From assembly GCA_036571765.1 (NCBI GenBank), contig BROE01000022.1, forward strand, positions 1,526,120-1,590,119: a stretch of 64,000 nucleotides of DNA, in the 5' to 3' direction. The stretch comes from Plecoglossus altivelis. Lineage: Eukaryota > Chordata > Actinopteri > Osmeriformes > Plecoglossidae. A program made the translations under genes and the position numbers. The notes under the pieces are model-generated. The model saw only the letters and a program-made list of their open reading frames with translations, did not search any database and was not told the DNA's origin. Of the stretch, positions 1-15,344 are shown one piece after another (the first letter of the stretch is position 1; every line of letters starts with the position of its first letter).

Positions 1-145
1 TGTCTTGGCGCTGCCTTAGTACGACCCTTTTTGGTGATGAGACGCTGACCTCGGCCATGCAAGTGCACGTTCTCACCTTGTTTGGGTGGTGTGATGCCTT
101 CGTGCATGTGTCTGTACGTATGTTGAGCGTGAGCTGTGCTTGTAG

Positions 146-3452
<3,307 letters not shown>

Positions 3453-4480
3453 CCTCAGCGACCGCCATGACCTCCGTGCCCGTCTGTCCGTCCATCTGCC
3501 GGCCGGCCCTCCTCCCTCCCCCACGTGCCCTCCCGCTCTGGGGCGGGCCAGGCTGTCGAGCAGACCAGGAGCTGGGATGGAGGGAGGGAGGAGGGCACTG
3601 CTGGGTCCTTCCCGTTCACCCTTCCATCCTTAGGCTCCATCATCCCTCCATGTCCGCCCCCTAGTGGCAGCACACTGGCGCTGCACAACCGGGAGACTCC
3701 AGCTGAGTCTTATGGAAGTGGAGGGAAACAGATGCACTAAAGCCACCTTGCTCCGCCCACAGGAAGAGACCGTAGCAGTCCCTGAACATCAGCCCCTCCC
3801 TGCTGCCTTCTATCAACATGTGGCCCTAGTGGCTCAACAATAGAGAGAAGAATCAAAAAGACACTTGACTGAAGCACTACAGCACTGAATGTATCTGGTC
3901 GTCAGTAGTTTGTAGCTGTTGCTATGGTTTGATTTCTGTTCCTTTCTGCTCCTCAAGTTCCTGCATGTTGTGGGTTCTGGACCAGGAGGATGCAGAGAGA
4001 GGTGGACATTTGACTGTACACGTTGTCACTCTAAAAACAACCACCAGGGTTTGACTGTGTGCCACAACTGGGCCGAACAGAACAGAACAGAACACACACA
4101 CACACACACACCCTGCAGGTTACCCCCCCAGCTTCTGTAGCCAGTATGACCATTCGACAGATTGGCAGTTATTTACCAGGATGTTATTTTGCACATCCGT
4201 AACAACGTCTGAATATGCAAGTGGAGGGTGGTGTGTGGAGGGTGGTGTGTGGTCTTGTTTATACAGTAAATCTACATCAGGTGACTTCAGTGTGTGTCAG
4301 TGGATCTTTTTGAGGCCTTTCATCAATGTCTTATTTAAGTGTCATTACTGCTGGTGTTTCCTCCTGTTCTGAGTTTTGTTGTGAAGAGTAAGTGACTCAC
4401 GTCTCCAGTGACGACATGCTGCATCTCACATGCGTCTTAGCTGAGCGAGATCTTGTAACTATTTTTTTATCCGAATTAAA
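3453..4480 (+). other. LONRF 3' UTR
   Basis: This is non-coding sequence after the LONRF stop codon. An ATTAAA poly(A) signal variant at 4475-4480 is the best candidate end. No conserved reading frame is seen; short ORFs here are low complexity or lack family resemblance. Confidence 0.6.
4475..4480 (+). terminator. Candidate poly(A) signal ATTAAA of the LONRF gene
   Basis: ATTAAA lies about 1.0 kb after the LONRF stop, in an AT-rich stretch. It is the most plausible poly(A) signal before the convergent zinc-finger gene. Confidence 0.45.
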
Positions 4481-4872
4481 ACTCATGTCAAAAAGGATTC
4501 GGTGACGTGCTTGTTGGTGCGTGGACGATGTTGAACTGTTTACGTTTGGATGATGACTGATTCAAACAAGCTTAATAGTTCAAAGTCAAATAGGCTTTTT
4601 TTTACGTTTAAAAGAAATGAAATACAGCACACTGCATATTCATCGACGGACGAAAACAATTCAACTGATTAGTGCATCGTAACTTCATATGTACACAGTA
4701 AATTGCAGGTATATTATTCACTTGGAAATACATGGTTGCTTTTACCTCACAGTACAATCAGGAGAAATACTACTGCTCACTAACAAGCATCTAAACTGGA
4801 CCAGTCCAATGGTGAAAGGGGACAGTAACCAAGAAGTCTGTTGAGATAACCGACAAAGGCCAACGAAGGCCA

Positions 4873-4947
4873 CTCTGACCTCACCTCCCTTATGACGCCA
4901 CTATGACCTCACCTCCCTTATGACGCCACTATGACCTCACCTCCCTT
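4873..4947. repeat. Minisatellite, about 28-bp unit, nearly 3 copies
   Basis: The unit contains TGACCTCACCTCCCTTATGA and repeats in tandem immediately downstream of the 3'-most zinc-finger exon (which is on the minus strand). Confidence 0.8.
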
Positions 4948-4999
4948 TGGAACAGGTCTCCCTCGGCCTGCGTTCCGTCGTCGTGACAACCCCGCCGCC

Positions 5000-7900
5000 T
5001 CACTTCCCGGCGGCGTGCACCGTCTGGTGTCTGATCAGGTTACTGAGGAACGAGAAGTTCTTCCCACACTGGTTGCAGTGAAAGCGTTTCTCCCCGGTGT
5101 GGACGCTCTGATGAACCTTCAAGTTGTTGGAGTGGGAGAACTGCTTCCCACACTGGGAGCACTGGTAGGGTTTCTCCCCGGTGTGAACGCGCTGGTGCCT
5201 CTTCAGGCTGCAGAACTGGCCAAACTGCTTCCCACACTGGGAACACTGGTAGGGTTTCTCCCCGGTGTGAACGCGCTCATGGATGCGCAGCTGACACTGG
5301 TGGGAGTACTGGCGCAGGCAGAAGGCACACTTGTACGGGCGGGGGTCCGGTCCCAAGGGAGCGGAGGGGTCAGGGCCCGAGAACAGGCCGCTGGGGTTTT
5401 CCGGAAGCCCTGCCCAGACGGGGCACTGATCCACTGTCGGCGCTGCGACGTTCTGCAAGCGAGGGTCGTAGCCGTACGGCTGGCTCTGACTCCCAGAATG
5501 CACTGCGTTGTGGTCGGTCCCGTCCTCCGACCTCCAGCCACCCGAGTCCCCGAGGCTCCACAGAGACGAGGATGTGACGTCACCGCTGTCGTCTTTCTCG
5601 CCCACAGGAAGTGCGTCGATCACGATGACCTCAGACTTGACCTCTGCTTGAAGGTGAACGTCACCGTCTCCCCCGTCCTGTGCGCTCCCCCCCCGCCTCC
5701 TCCCGTCCTCTGGTCTCTGTTCCTCGCCTGCCTGGATGACCAGGCCCTGGAAACAGGAAAGAGCAAACATGAAGTGAGTATGCTGGCAGAGGCACTGCAT
5801 GGCCCCATGACAGATCTACATGTGTCGATGTCATCGACACACTGAACATGTTTGTGTTCTTAAGACTATAAACTCATCCTTCCATATGGATCACAGGACT
5901 GGTCTAGTTATTACAGTACATCTTATTGTCTATAAAAAGACAAATCGACTGCTTTATTCAAATGAGAAAACATACAACATAGATTCAGCACTGCCTGTTC
6001 ATATCAATACATATCTGAAATCTAAATGCGTCACTAACATTCAGTTTACATCATGCATCCTCCACCCCAACAAACAAACAAACAAACTGGACACAATGCC
6101 CACTGCCCTCTCAGTTATGTCACAGTGGACAGAGACGTTTCGCTAGTTATGCTGCAGTTTCTGGTGCCTCTTCAGGTTGCTGGGATGGGAGAAGCTGCGT
6201 CCACACTGCCTGCAGCCAAACGGACGCTCTCCTGTGTGGACGTTGTGATGGACCTTCAGCTGACTGGGACACACAAAGCTCTTGTGGCAGAGCGTGCAGG
6301 CGAACTGCTTTTGCCTGGCGTGGCTCACGCGGTGCTTCCTCAGGTCGCTCTCCTCCACGAACCTCTTCCTGCACAGGCCACAGGCGAATGGGCGCTCTAA
6401 CACCGCTGCTGTAGCAGGACCCTGGCCAAGATGGCTGACGACAGGCTGACGAAAGGATCTGTGAGGGGTCGACCCTTTATTATTAGGGTTGCCGTGAGCG
6501 TTTGTGTTGGAGACCCCGGAGAAAGACGTGTGGTTTGAGGTCTGACTCCCCGGGGCCTGGAAGGCGGGACCTGCCTGAGGATCAGGACTCTCTGGCCCGA
6601 AGAGGCAGGTGCCGGCATCGCTGGAGAGCACGTTCAACTCCACCTCCCCGGTGCTAAAGCCTCCCTCGGACCACCCCATCATCCTGTCTACCCCCCGACC
6701 ACCCCCCATGCCCCCGAGAGCCACGACCCCTGCAGACGCCCCGCCATAAGCGACGCTGGAGCCCACAGTCTGCCCCGTGGAGGAAGTGGTGTGCGTCTCC
6801 AAACACAGGGACTTGCTCTCAGCATCCATCGCAGAGGCCCCGGGTACGTAGCTAGCTGCAGCTTCTATCCACGCCTGGGCTACAGGAGCTTCGCTCAGGT
6901 CCAAGTACGGCATTTCTCCTCTGAGGTCACTTCCTGCGAGAGCGTGAGGCGGGGTGGCGCTCTCGATCTTTGTCTCTGACTGGTAGTCGGGAACAGCGGG
7001 GGGTTGAGACCCACTGACCTCCGTTAGGTTGCGTCCAGCAGCGCTGGAGGGTTCGTCCCACTGCCTGGCTGAGGAAGGCTGAGTGAGCTCTCTGTCGCCC
7101 CCCGGTGGCCGCTCTGAGTCCCTGCTTGAGGTAGGGTCCTGCACTTCCATGGCTCCCTCCACCTTCACTATAAGCAGATCCAGTTCGTCCTCCTGCTTCG
7201 GGCTGGTAGTCTGGAGATAGAGGATTGAAATAAGAAGAACACAGACAGAGGAGATACACGCTGGCATGGCTCAGAACGCGTCCGTGATGATATCAGCCAT
7301 CGCTGATCCTTAATCATCGATTCATCATTTTTATGCAATAAAATCGATCGTGTGCAATGTAATACAATAACGTGTCTGAAGCGTGTGATCACCTTTCACT
7401 CTTGTCATCGTAATGTAAGGTAATGGAGCGTGGAGTGAACTATTTTTGTGTTCAGACACAGTGTTGAAACAGTAGGTCGAATAGTTACCTCAGTCTTTGC
7501 CTGATCACAATTTGGGACTGGATCCTGGTGCAGATGAACAGGACTTCTGTCTCTTCCGGTGTTGTTCCTGTTTAAAGAGCTGTCTCTGCTCTGTTGAGCT
7601 CGAACTGCAATCACAGCGAACAAGCGGTTCAAAATGCAATTTCAACTGGACTCATTGTCTTTTTGACCCGCGTGTTTGTCACGGCTTAAAGTTACTCGCT
7701 TCATTGCTTTACATGTCATTTACTCCCGTAGAAGAGACGGGCGGACGAAGTCCATTTCAATTAGCCGTTTTCAAAAATGTTGGCTATTATTAAATGTTTA
7801 CATGGTATGATTAATAAAACCTACGCCCTTGGACCAATCTCAATGAACTCGCTCTCTCAATTGTCATCATTTTATAATGATCCTATAGTACCTGATCCTT

Positions 7901-8180
7901 GCGTATCCCGGCCATGTCTGTTCAGCAGGCGAACCCCAAAGCGATTGCTGCCAGAACCCTCAGAAAACTTCAACCGCTCCGCTCGAAACCTGGCGATCTG
8001 TAGTTCTAATAGTTTAATTTTTCTACGAAGGAATTCGTTTTCTTTGTGACTCTGAGACATCTCAAGGTGAACGACGGCGTAGCCATCGTCCACAACTTTG
8101 CAAATTTCGGCTACGGCTGCATTAGCCAGTACCTCCATGATCGAGGCTATCTGTGCCTGGAATTCTCCGGTACCGGACAT
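5000..8180 (-). CDS. C2H2 zinc-finger protein with two alternative terminal finger exons
   Basis: This is a probable nuclear DNA-binding transcription factor. Exon 1 (7892-8180, ATG at 8180) encodes the N-terminal helical module seen in many teleost ZNFs (ASIMEVLANAAVAEICKVVD then a leucine-rich coil). Exon 2 is 7489-7604. It ends in phase 0 and can join either of two terminal exons: exon 3 (6143-7210) or exon 4 (5000-5746), both starting in phase 0 after good acceptors. The exon 1-2-3 form is 490 aa with three C2H2 fingers at its end (FACGLCRKRF, FACTLCHKSF, FGCRQCGRSF). The exon 1-2-4 form is 383 aa with four fingers joined by TGEKP/TGEKR linkers (CAFCLRQYSH, two CSQCGKQF, CNQCGKNF). Both terminal exons begin with long acidic stretches. 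Exon 4 may instead be the end of a separate duplicated gene that has lost its 5' exons. Confidence 0.85.
5953..5958 (-). terminator. Candidate poly(A) signal after zinc-finger terminal exon 3
   Basis: AATAAA on the minus strand (TTTATT on +) lies about 185 bp beyond the stop of terminal exon 3 (6143-6145). This supports that exon as a genuine transcript end, rather than an internal exon of the exon 4 form. Confidence 0.5.
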
Positions 8181-8831
8181 CGTTCCTCTAGTATTCGTCT
8201 TCTCCCTTTGAAATTCGAGACTTTCAGCCCCGCGTTAATAGAACGAAGTCTCTTGAAAAAAGTATGTTTATCAAACCGTTATCTCAAATAAACGTCAGTT
8301 CTGCAGCCTTTGAAGAGATTGTTGATATGAACGGTTGTGGCTCTGTTGTCCCTTCCTTTGACTGACTCGAATTCTATTTGAAAAATCAACATCGCCCCCT
8401 GGTGTTTTGGAGAAGTATTATGCAAATGTCTAACGTGAAATGCAGAATGACGTCACGAAGCCTAGTGTTGCTTTGATAAGCGTAACCGTAGGCACAAAAA
8501 TATGGCAAATCAGTTTTAGGCATTGAATACTTTTAAGATGCTTATCCAAAACGTTGAAATAAATTAAATTTTCAATCTTAACACCTTAATCTTGAATCTT
8601 AATCTTAAAGATAAAACCAACAAATTCAGTGTTCTTTACCTTTGAATTTGAAGTAGTCAATAATAATATTTGAAATTTCAAAACATTACGTCACTGTTTT
8701 GTTTCCATACTAATGTGTTATATGTACAATGTGAACATGAATCTGAAAGTGTTCTGTAGTTTAACTCAGGGTTGTTTCCAATGAGATGAGGTTATGGGTG
8801 AGATACCTGAATGATACAGACAGTTGACATA
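8181..8831. other. Zinc-finger gene 5' flank; no gene seen
   Basis: This is AT-rich non-coding sequence upstream of the zinc-finger start codon. It should contain the 5' UTR and promoter, but I see no clear TATA box or other decisive element. A GCCCCCTGGTG motif sits near 8394. Confidence 0.5.
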
Positions 8832-9212
8832 CGGTTTAGTAACTATATAACTAGTAACTAAGTAACTACTAAGTAACAAGTAGCTAAGTAACTGCTACGT
8901 AACTAAGTAACTACTAAGTAACTAAGTAACTAAGTAACTAGTAATTAAGTAACTACTAACTAACGAGTAAATAATAACTAAGTAACTACTAACTAGTAAC
9001 TAAGTAACTAGTAACTACTAAGTAACCAGTAACTAAGTAACTAGTAACTACTAACTAAGTAACTAGTAACTACTAACTAGTAACTACTAACTAGTAACTA
9101 CTAAGTAACTAGTAACTAAGTAACTAGTAACAACTAACTAGTGACTAGTTAACTAGTAACGCAGAAACTAAGTAACTAGTAATGAAGAAACTAAGTAACT
9201 AGTAGCTAAGTG
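8832..9212. repeat. Degenerate minisatellite of TAACTAGTAACTAAG type
   Basis: About 380 bp are built almost wholly from the words TAACTA, AGTAAC and CTAAGTAAC in varying order. The unit length drifts (mostly 8 and 15-23 bp). It lies between the zinc-finger promoter and the 3' end of GBP-A. Confidence 0.9.
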
Positions 9213-9773
9213 AAAGGTACATCCTGTGCTGCTGTCTGAATCCGTGAGAGCGATAGCCACCACTTCTCTGTTCTCTTCCACTCCAAACATTTACGCCATT
9301 TGTTTATTTGATATAGTGCCAAACACAGAGATGTTTCTAGACTGTCATGAAACATGCCAGTAAACTACATGTTTCACAGCATGAACACCCAACAGGCCTA
9401 CATACAGGAAACTGAGAAGACTGTATTTTAGGAACATGGTTTTTAGTAGTCAGTTCTTCTTCACAGAACTAACCAAGTTTAGTTTTCCTCACTTGACCTT
9501 GAAATGACATTTGTGATAATATCAATGTTAGGAGATAGACAATAAGACCAATAATAAGTCTAAAGAGATTTAATCTCGACACACTGACATGTGACTGGTA
9601 AACTATTTTAACACTTACACCAACAAACAAAACTAAATCTTATTTCCTATCTTACATGTTCCTGCATTGTAGCACTGTTGGTCTTTATGTGCCCTTAGGT
9701 CTTACATTCAAACAGTAACTGTGGGGATTGTGGGTAATGAAGTAAAGAAGCGTAACATTTCCTGGTTTGAAGC

Positions 9774-12700
9774 TTATTGTAAAATGCAGCCTCCAGAACT
9801 ACGCCGCTGTTCTGCTCTTCTGTTATCTTCTTTAACCTGCTCGATCTGTCTCTCTAGCTGGGATGCTCTGTCATCGAAGCCTTGCTGGAGGAGGGATTTC
9901 TGCTCCTGGAATGGAGAAAAAGTAACGGCGTTGAATCTACCTACGGCCACTGTGAATTTACTACCACTACGGATTTACTACCAGTGTGATTTAAACTGTG
10001 TGTAAGTCTGAGTAAGTTTGTTTTCAAATGTAGGTGGTCCACAGTACTGTATTATGAAACCAATGTCCCTGGTTCTGTGCGCGTCTCACCGACAGCTTGG
10101 CGTCCAGAACTCTCTGGTACTCTGCATCAGCGTTTCTCCTGTCCACCTCCATCTTCTCCATCAGCTGGTTGACGTGCTGCTCGTGAGTTCTCTGCTGGTC
10201 CTCCTGAAGCATCTTCTGATACCTCAACTCCGCCTCTGCTGCACGCTGCTCTCGTTCAGCCTGCTCCCTCATGGCCTCTTGCTCTACAGGGAGAGAGACA
10301 GAGAGAGAGAGGAAGAGAGGAAGTAAGACAGCGATAGAGAGAGCGAGATGGAGAGAGAATGCGTAAGAGAGAGATAGCATGCGAGCAAGAGCGAGCAAAA
10401 GGGAGAGAGAGAGAGAGAGCGTGCGAGGAGGTTAAATGAAATGCACTTCCTGAAATACTGCCATGCTATAGTTCCATAGAACACTTGTACACTCGTGTCA
10501 CCTTTTGCCCTCTGATCAGCTTCAGAGAGAGACTTGTCTGCTGTCAGGATTGTCTGTCCAAGACTGGCCAACCCATCCGGTACAGCCTTGAGAACCTCCT
10601 TGCCTGGAAACAACACCACACACAAAGAGAGAGCGATAGATACAGGAGATGATAACTTGAACTACACACCTGGAAACTGATTTTACCTTCATATTAGAGC
10701 TTCTATTATCTCACTTAGTTAATACTGATATAAACTCTCATCTGAACTCCTTTGAAAGAGCCACTTCTACCCCAACATACCTTCACTCCTTTGCCTTCTG
10801 TCCTTCGGTATTCCTTGGTCATCTTTTTGAGGTCAGAGCAGTAGTTGTTGTATCCACCAGGGACGGTGTAGACAGACCTCCCCTCCTCTTCCAGAGGGCC
10901 GAAGACACGCTTGATGATGCTTTCACAAACCCTCTTGGACTCCTGGCAGTTCTTCTCACAGATCTGCTCATACTCTGCCTGAAGCACCTCCTGAAAATCA
11001 GAAAGTCGCGAGTAATAATAAGAACCAAGAGAACACAAGTTTGGATTGATTCCCAGACATCATTTGAGGAGAAAAAAGAAAGGAAAATGTGATTATTTTT
11101 AGACGCACGAACCGCAAGCCTTTTCTGGTAAATCTGATCCTCGTCCTTGAAACTACTTTTCATGAAGGTAGCCAGAGCCTCTTTTTCTATCTGGGCGTGG
11201 ATCTCAGACAGTTCCTCATGGCTCTCAGTAGGGAACGCCACCCACATCTCCATGTTCTGCTGGTAGAACACTCTGGCACGCTCAACAGCACAGGAGTTCT
11301 CAATCTCTGACAGCGCCAACACAGCGTTGTCCAGGCAGGGGATCTGCCCACTGCGGATGGCAGCAACGTACGTCTCGGCCAAGTTACCCAACACTGTGGC
11401 AGAGACACAGGATGTAAAAAAGATATGGTTGACTTACAGTCAATAAGGTTGTACCATCAAAAATCATATTGGATAGAAGTAAGGTAATACTCACATCTAC
11501 CAGTTACCAACATGCCACCTTTTAAGGTCTTGGTTTTAGAGTGGGTGAAAATGTGGTTACAGAAGTTCTTAGACTGCTGGACAAAGTCTGGCTCTAAGTC
11601 AGCATCGGTCAGCTCCTCCATGCGTCTCATCTTCTCTCCGTTAGCCGGACGTTCAAACACAAAACACCAGCGAGGAGAGAAGTAGTTCCGGAGGCAGCTG
11701 CGAGGGAGGTTGTACGCCTTAGTCTTCGCACTTGTACCTTTGAACAACAGAGACACGGTAACGGTTTGTCAACTGTGGAAAATCCCATTCTGCTTTACTC
11801 TTCTAAAGTCGGTCAAAACTTGATACATCTTCTACTTTGTACATCCCTCCCTGCCACTGCCTCTCCATTGTCATGTTGTCATGGGAATCGTTTCATGTCG
11901 TTGTCATGGCACTCCGGGATAGGGTTGCCAACTGTCCCGTATTAGGCGGGACATCCCCCATTTTGAGCCTAATTGATTTGTCCCGTTGCTTTTTACTACT
12001 GCGCTGATCTAACCACTGATACAACAGCCGTGCTGGTCACGACACTAGAGAATGATCACTGATACACTGTATTTTCCCACAAAACCAGCCCACCTTTTGT
12101 CTCGCATTTCATAGTGGCAAAGTTGGAAACCCTAATCCGGGATGTGTATCTGCTCTAACAGGTTAGAGCATGAACTCTGTGTGGAGACTGAGGCCTCATC
12201 TGCAGCCTCCATACTATCCACTGTCGTGGAGTCTGTGGTCATTTAGGCTGTGTTGCGTTTGCATCAAAGTAAAACAAACATAGCAAATTCTAAGTATAGA
12301 ACTAGTGTGTCCAGCTCATTTGACGACAAGGAAGCGTAAACAACTGGCAAGCAGAGAAACAGCACATTCTGTGGGAGATCAGAACCATCAGACTCAAGAC
12401 TCATATCATATTATAAAAATTCACATGAGGTTTGTGCTTTTGTGGGGCTGGTGAGATGAATGTGAGTTTCTCTCACCTGGTTTCAGCTTGAGGGCGTTCT
12501 CCAGGTACTCGTCGGCTGTGATGGCTTTTCCATCCAGCTTCAACTCCAGGGTGAAGTCACGAACTGTCCACACGAAGGAGGGAAAGAATCGCATGTATTC
12601 TGCATCATCCTCCTCCCTCTGTCCAGACTTCACTTTAATGTGCTCCGTCAGTTCCGTCACGTAGCTGCAGGGGGCGGTGTTAAGGGCAAAATGAAACTGG

Positions 12701-14399
12701 AACATTCTTTTATGAGGGATTTTACTTACCATCTTGATCCACAGGGGGATCCTTTAAGGGTGTAACTTATCTACAATCGCTTAGCTAGAATCGTAAAACA
12801 ATTACAGGAGTGTTAGCCAAGCTAAACTACATGTGCTCCTCTGCAGGATACTGGAGTTTCTCCAAGGCATTGTTGTCGATGGTGCCCATGCTGTTGTACA
12901 CCAGAGTGCTGCTAAGGAGGACAGCGAGGGAGAAGATCCAGTTGTCGTTCTTCTCATCGCCCTGGAAACAAAAGAAAACAAATGATACCACAAGCACATG
13001 CCTGTCCTTGGTGATGTTCAGGGACTGTTATTTTTCCGATTCTGATCAGGAGTCTGAAGAGTGGGGAGTTGAAAAGGTCCGTTGGATATTAAAAGACAGT
13101 TGTAACAGAATCTGAAAAAAAGCTTCATTGTCAAAGTATGTGGACACATACAAGGAATTTGGCACCGGTTTTCCTAAGGCTGTCTATGTACTTTCACAGA
13201 CAAATACATCAGTTACAAATCACAGGGGAAAGACCATGAGGGTAAAAATAACAGACACTATTGTGTATGATTTTCTATGCAACCTTGGTTTACACTAATA
13301 TCTTTACTAACACTAATATCTCTACAGGATATTTAAAATCCTGGTTTCTTCATGCAGGACAAATCAAACCAATTTAAACTAAATCAAAGTTTTCTAAATC
13401 AAGCTAATCGAAGTGCTCTACAAATATTTGAAAGTATTTGCAGACAGTTTCACCCAGGTCCAACATAAATGTACATTTAAATTTTCTTTGCATGAACTTT
13501 GACCCCCTCACCTTCTCCACATCCCCTAGTCCCTCTGTGTCCAGCAGCACCAGAGTGTGGTCAGCCAGTTCAGGATGAGGCACACACCACATCCAGATGC
13601 CCTTAGTCTTGGACTGTATGGTGGACCCCAGGGCAAATCCTGAAGGACATCAGGTAGAAGCAAAAGAGCGTTTGCTTAAATTGTAGTGAGCCATAAATCA
13701 GACACATATTATTGGTATGAAAATATATGGTTCTAAATCAATGCCACGCTTAATTTGTTTCATTAAAATCTTTGTGATGTAATTGATGTGTTTTCTAACA
13801 GCTAAGTATTTTGATGCCATGTGATTTACTGGCTGGGACAACTACGAGTTATTCTAGTCAGAATGAAACTGAAAGTACACATTTTGTTCCATGTGAGGAA
13901 GTACAGAGTCTCTGGGAGAAGGATAATCTGTACTGTGATTGCTGCATCAAACATTTATAGGCTGGAACTAAAACAACAATATGACAATAACCAGGTCCAT
14001 TAATGTGACTGGCTACAGTATGGACACACAATGGATCTTAGGCCATCTTTAGACTAAAGCTTTGGGTTCTGCTGTACCATGAAGATCCTACAACCTAAAG
14101 ACAATTTCGGTTGGTTCATCCTCCTCCAATACCGTCGATTAGTGGATCCCCTTGTTGGCTGTACTGTGAAACACATCTAAAGTTTCCAAACTTACATTAC
14201 AGATACGATACTAAACGTGCCTACCATTGTTCTTCCCAGCTAGCTTGTTCATGAGGTAAGACTTGCCCGTACGGTACAAGCCGACCACCGCGACCACCAC
14301 CACATGCTGGTCTATCCCGTTCAGGATGTCCTGGGCAGCGGGCACCACACGGAGTCTCCCCTCTGTGTCACTCTCCACCAGACACAGCGGCTCCCTCAT
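9774..14399 (-). CDS. gbp: Guanylate-binding protein A (interferon-inducible large GTPase, CaaX-ended)
   Basis: This is a dynamin-superfamily GTPase of cell-autonomous immunity. Coding exons, 5' to 3': 14225-14399, 13512-13639, 12852-12961, 12477-12664, 11495-11737, 11113-11393, 10781-10990, 10502-10603, 10090-10283, 9774-9905. The GTPase domain has the P-loop GLYRTGKSY (R43, K46, S47), DTEGLGD (D92-D98) and the guanine-base motif VRDF. The helical middle domain follows ([34 protein letters not shown]), then a charged coiled coil. The C-terminus is GGCILQ-stop, a CaaX box predicted to be prenylated. Intended length is about 587 aa, close to human GBP1 (592). Exon 8 is one nucleotide short for its phase: KGVK should run into (A)KEVLK. 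As written, the frame shifts and stops about 20 codons later. The exon 6 donor (GTTCGT) is weak. Confidence 0.9.
11920..12134. mobile_element. hAT-type MITE
   Basis: Imperfect terminal inverted repeats (TAGGGTTGCCAACTGTCCC at the left, the complement of TAGGGTTTCCAACTTTGCC at the right) bound about 215 bp without coding capacity. They are flanked by near-identical 8-bp target duplications, CTCCGGGA (11912-11919) and ATCCGGGA (12135-12142). It lies in a GBP-A intron. Confidence 0.8.
13865..13875 (+). promoter_or_regulatory. Intronic ISRE, GAAACTGAAAG
   Basis: This is identical to the ISRE core in the shared GBP promoter (GAAANNGAAA, the IRF/ISGF3 binding core). It lies in GBP-A intron 1 of the coding region, as a possible interferon-responsive enhancer. 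Confidence 0.5.
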
Positions 14400-14818
14400 G
14401 CTAAACACAGTAAGAAACACAAAGGGCAAAACGACTTAAATTAGTTTTAGGATTAAATAGTTGAATCACTGACCTAACATTTGAATTCTTGGCGTTTTAT
14501 ATGGATTCCTCGTCTCCTGAATTGTACGTTTGACCCTGCCCGCTAGCAGATCACCACTCCTCTATATTCCGTTCCTCAACAACACCGGTACTCCGCTCGA
14601 TTATCCGCTCGATTATCCTCTACAAAAACTCAGCACAACCAGACTAGTGTGTGTGTGTGTGTGTGTGTGTTGTGCATTTGGGTCCCCCAGTTAAGGCCTA
14701 TCAACGTTGGCTATTTGTTAGTTCGCTAGTTCGTCAAATACGTAAATAAAAGATACAGCAAGCACCATCACGTTTTCAGAATATCAGACGAATGTCGAAC
14801 GTTGAAAATGAATCTTAC

Positions 14819-14900
14819 CGTCACCTCGGTCAATAACTGCAACAACTATTAGACAACTAATACGAGAAAAGCAGCGCCATACCTTTTCAGCGACTAAAAA
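14819..14900 (-). other. Probable 5' non-coding exon of GBP-A
   Basis: A consensus donor (GTAAGA on the minus strand, 14813-14818) ends a putative untranslated exon. It would splice to the acceptor just before the GBP-A start codon (TTTAG, 14401-14405). The 5' boundary is only estimated. Confidence 0.5.
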
Positions 14901-14984
14901 AATCAATTGTCTGAGATGTTTGCGACGAAACGGCGTTACAGTTGTTGAAAATACGTGACTATGTGAACGTGGGCGAGTAAAACC

Positions 14985-14995
14985 GAAACTGAAAG
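14985..14995 (+). promoter_or_regulatory. ISRE in the shared GBP-A/GBP-B promoter
   Basis: GAAACTGAAAG matches the ISRE/IRF core exactly. It lies between the two divergent untranslated first exons, about 30 bp upstream of a TATA box for GBP-B. IFN-driven transcription of GBP genes through ISREs is well established in vertebrates. That one element serves both genes is inference. Confidence 0.75.
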
Positions 14996-15023
14996 TGTTC
15001 CACAAGAAGTCACATCTTGTTCT

Positions 15024-15029
15024 TATAAA
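15024..15029 (+). promoter_or_regulatory. TATA box of GBP-B
   Basis: TATAAA is 29 bp downstream of the ISRE and would place a start site near 15055. It is followed by a short untranslated exon with a GTAAGT donor at 15137. Confidence 0.6.
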
Positions 15030-15054
15030 TATCAACAGCAGTTGCTTTACTGCT

Positions 15055-15136
15055 ATCCAGCAGTTAACCACCTCTTGATCAAAATCAGACTTTTCGTTGC
15101 ATACAGACCAGAGACACGTAGGATACCGACTTCGGG
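15055..15136 (+). other. Probable 5' non-coding exon of GBP-B
   Basis: The exon ends at a consensus GTAAGT donor (15137-15142). It would join the acceptor CTTTCAG ending at 15322, 22 bp before the GBP-B start codon. The 5' end is inferred from the TATA box. Confidence 0.55.
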
Positions 15137-15344
15137 GTAAGTTTTCAGCACAGGCTGGTTACATTCATAAGTGTTAGACTCTTTGCGTATTGATACACCT
15201 TGCTGATATTTTATTTATTTGGCCTACATTTACGATGATTAAAGTTAATATTATTGGTATGCCATTATCATTATTATTTTCAAACGCATATATAAATAAG
15301 TTAAGCGCTTTTATGCTTTCAGTTGCCAAGTCCTGCAGAAAGCA

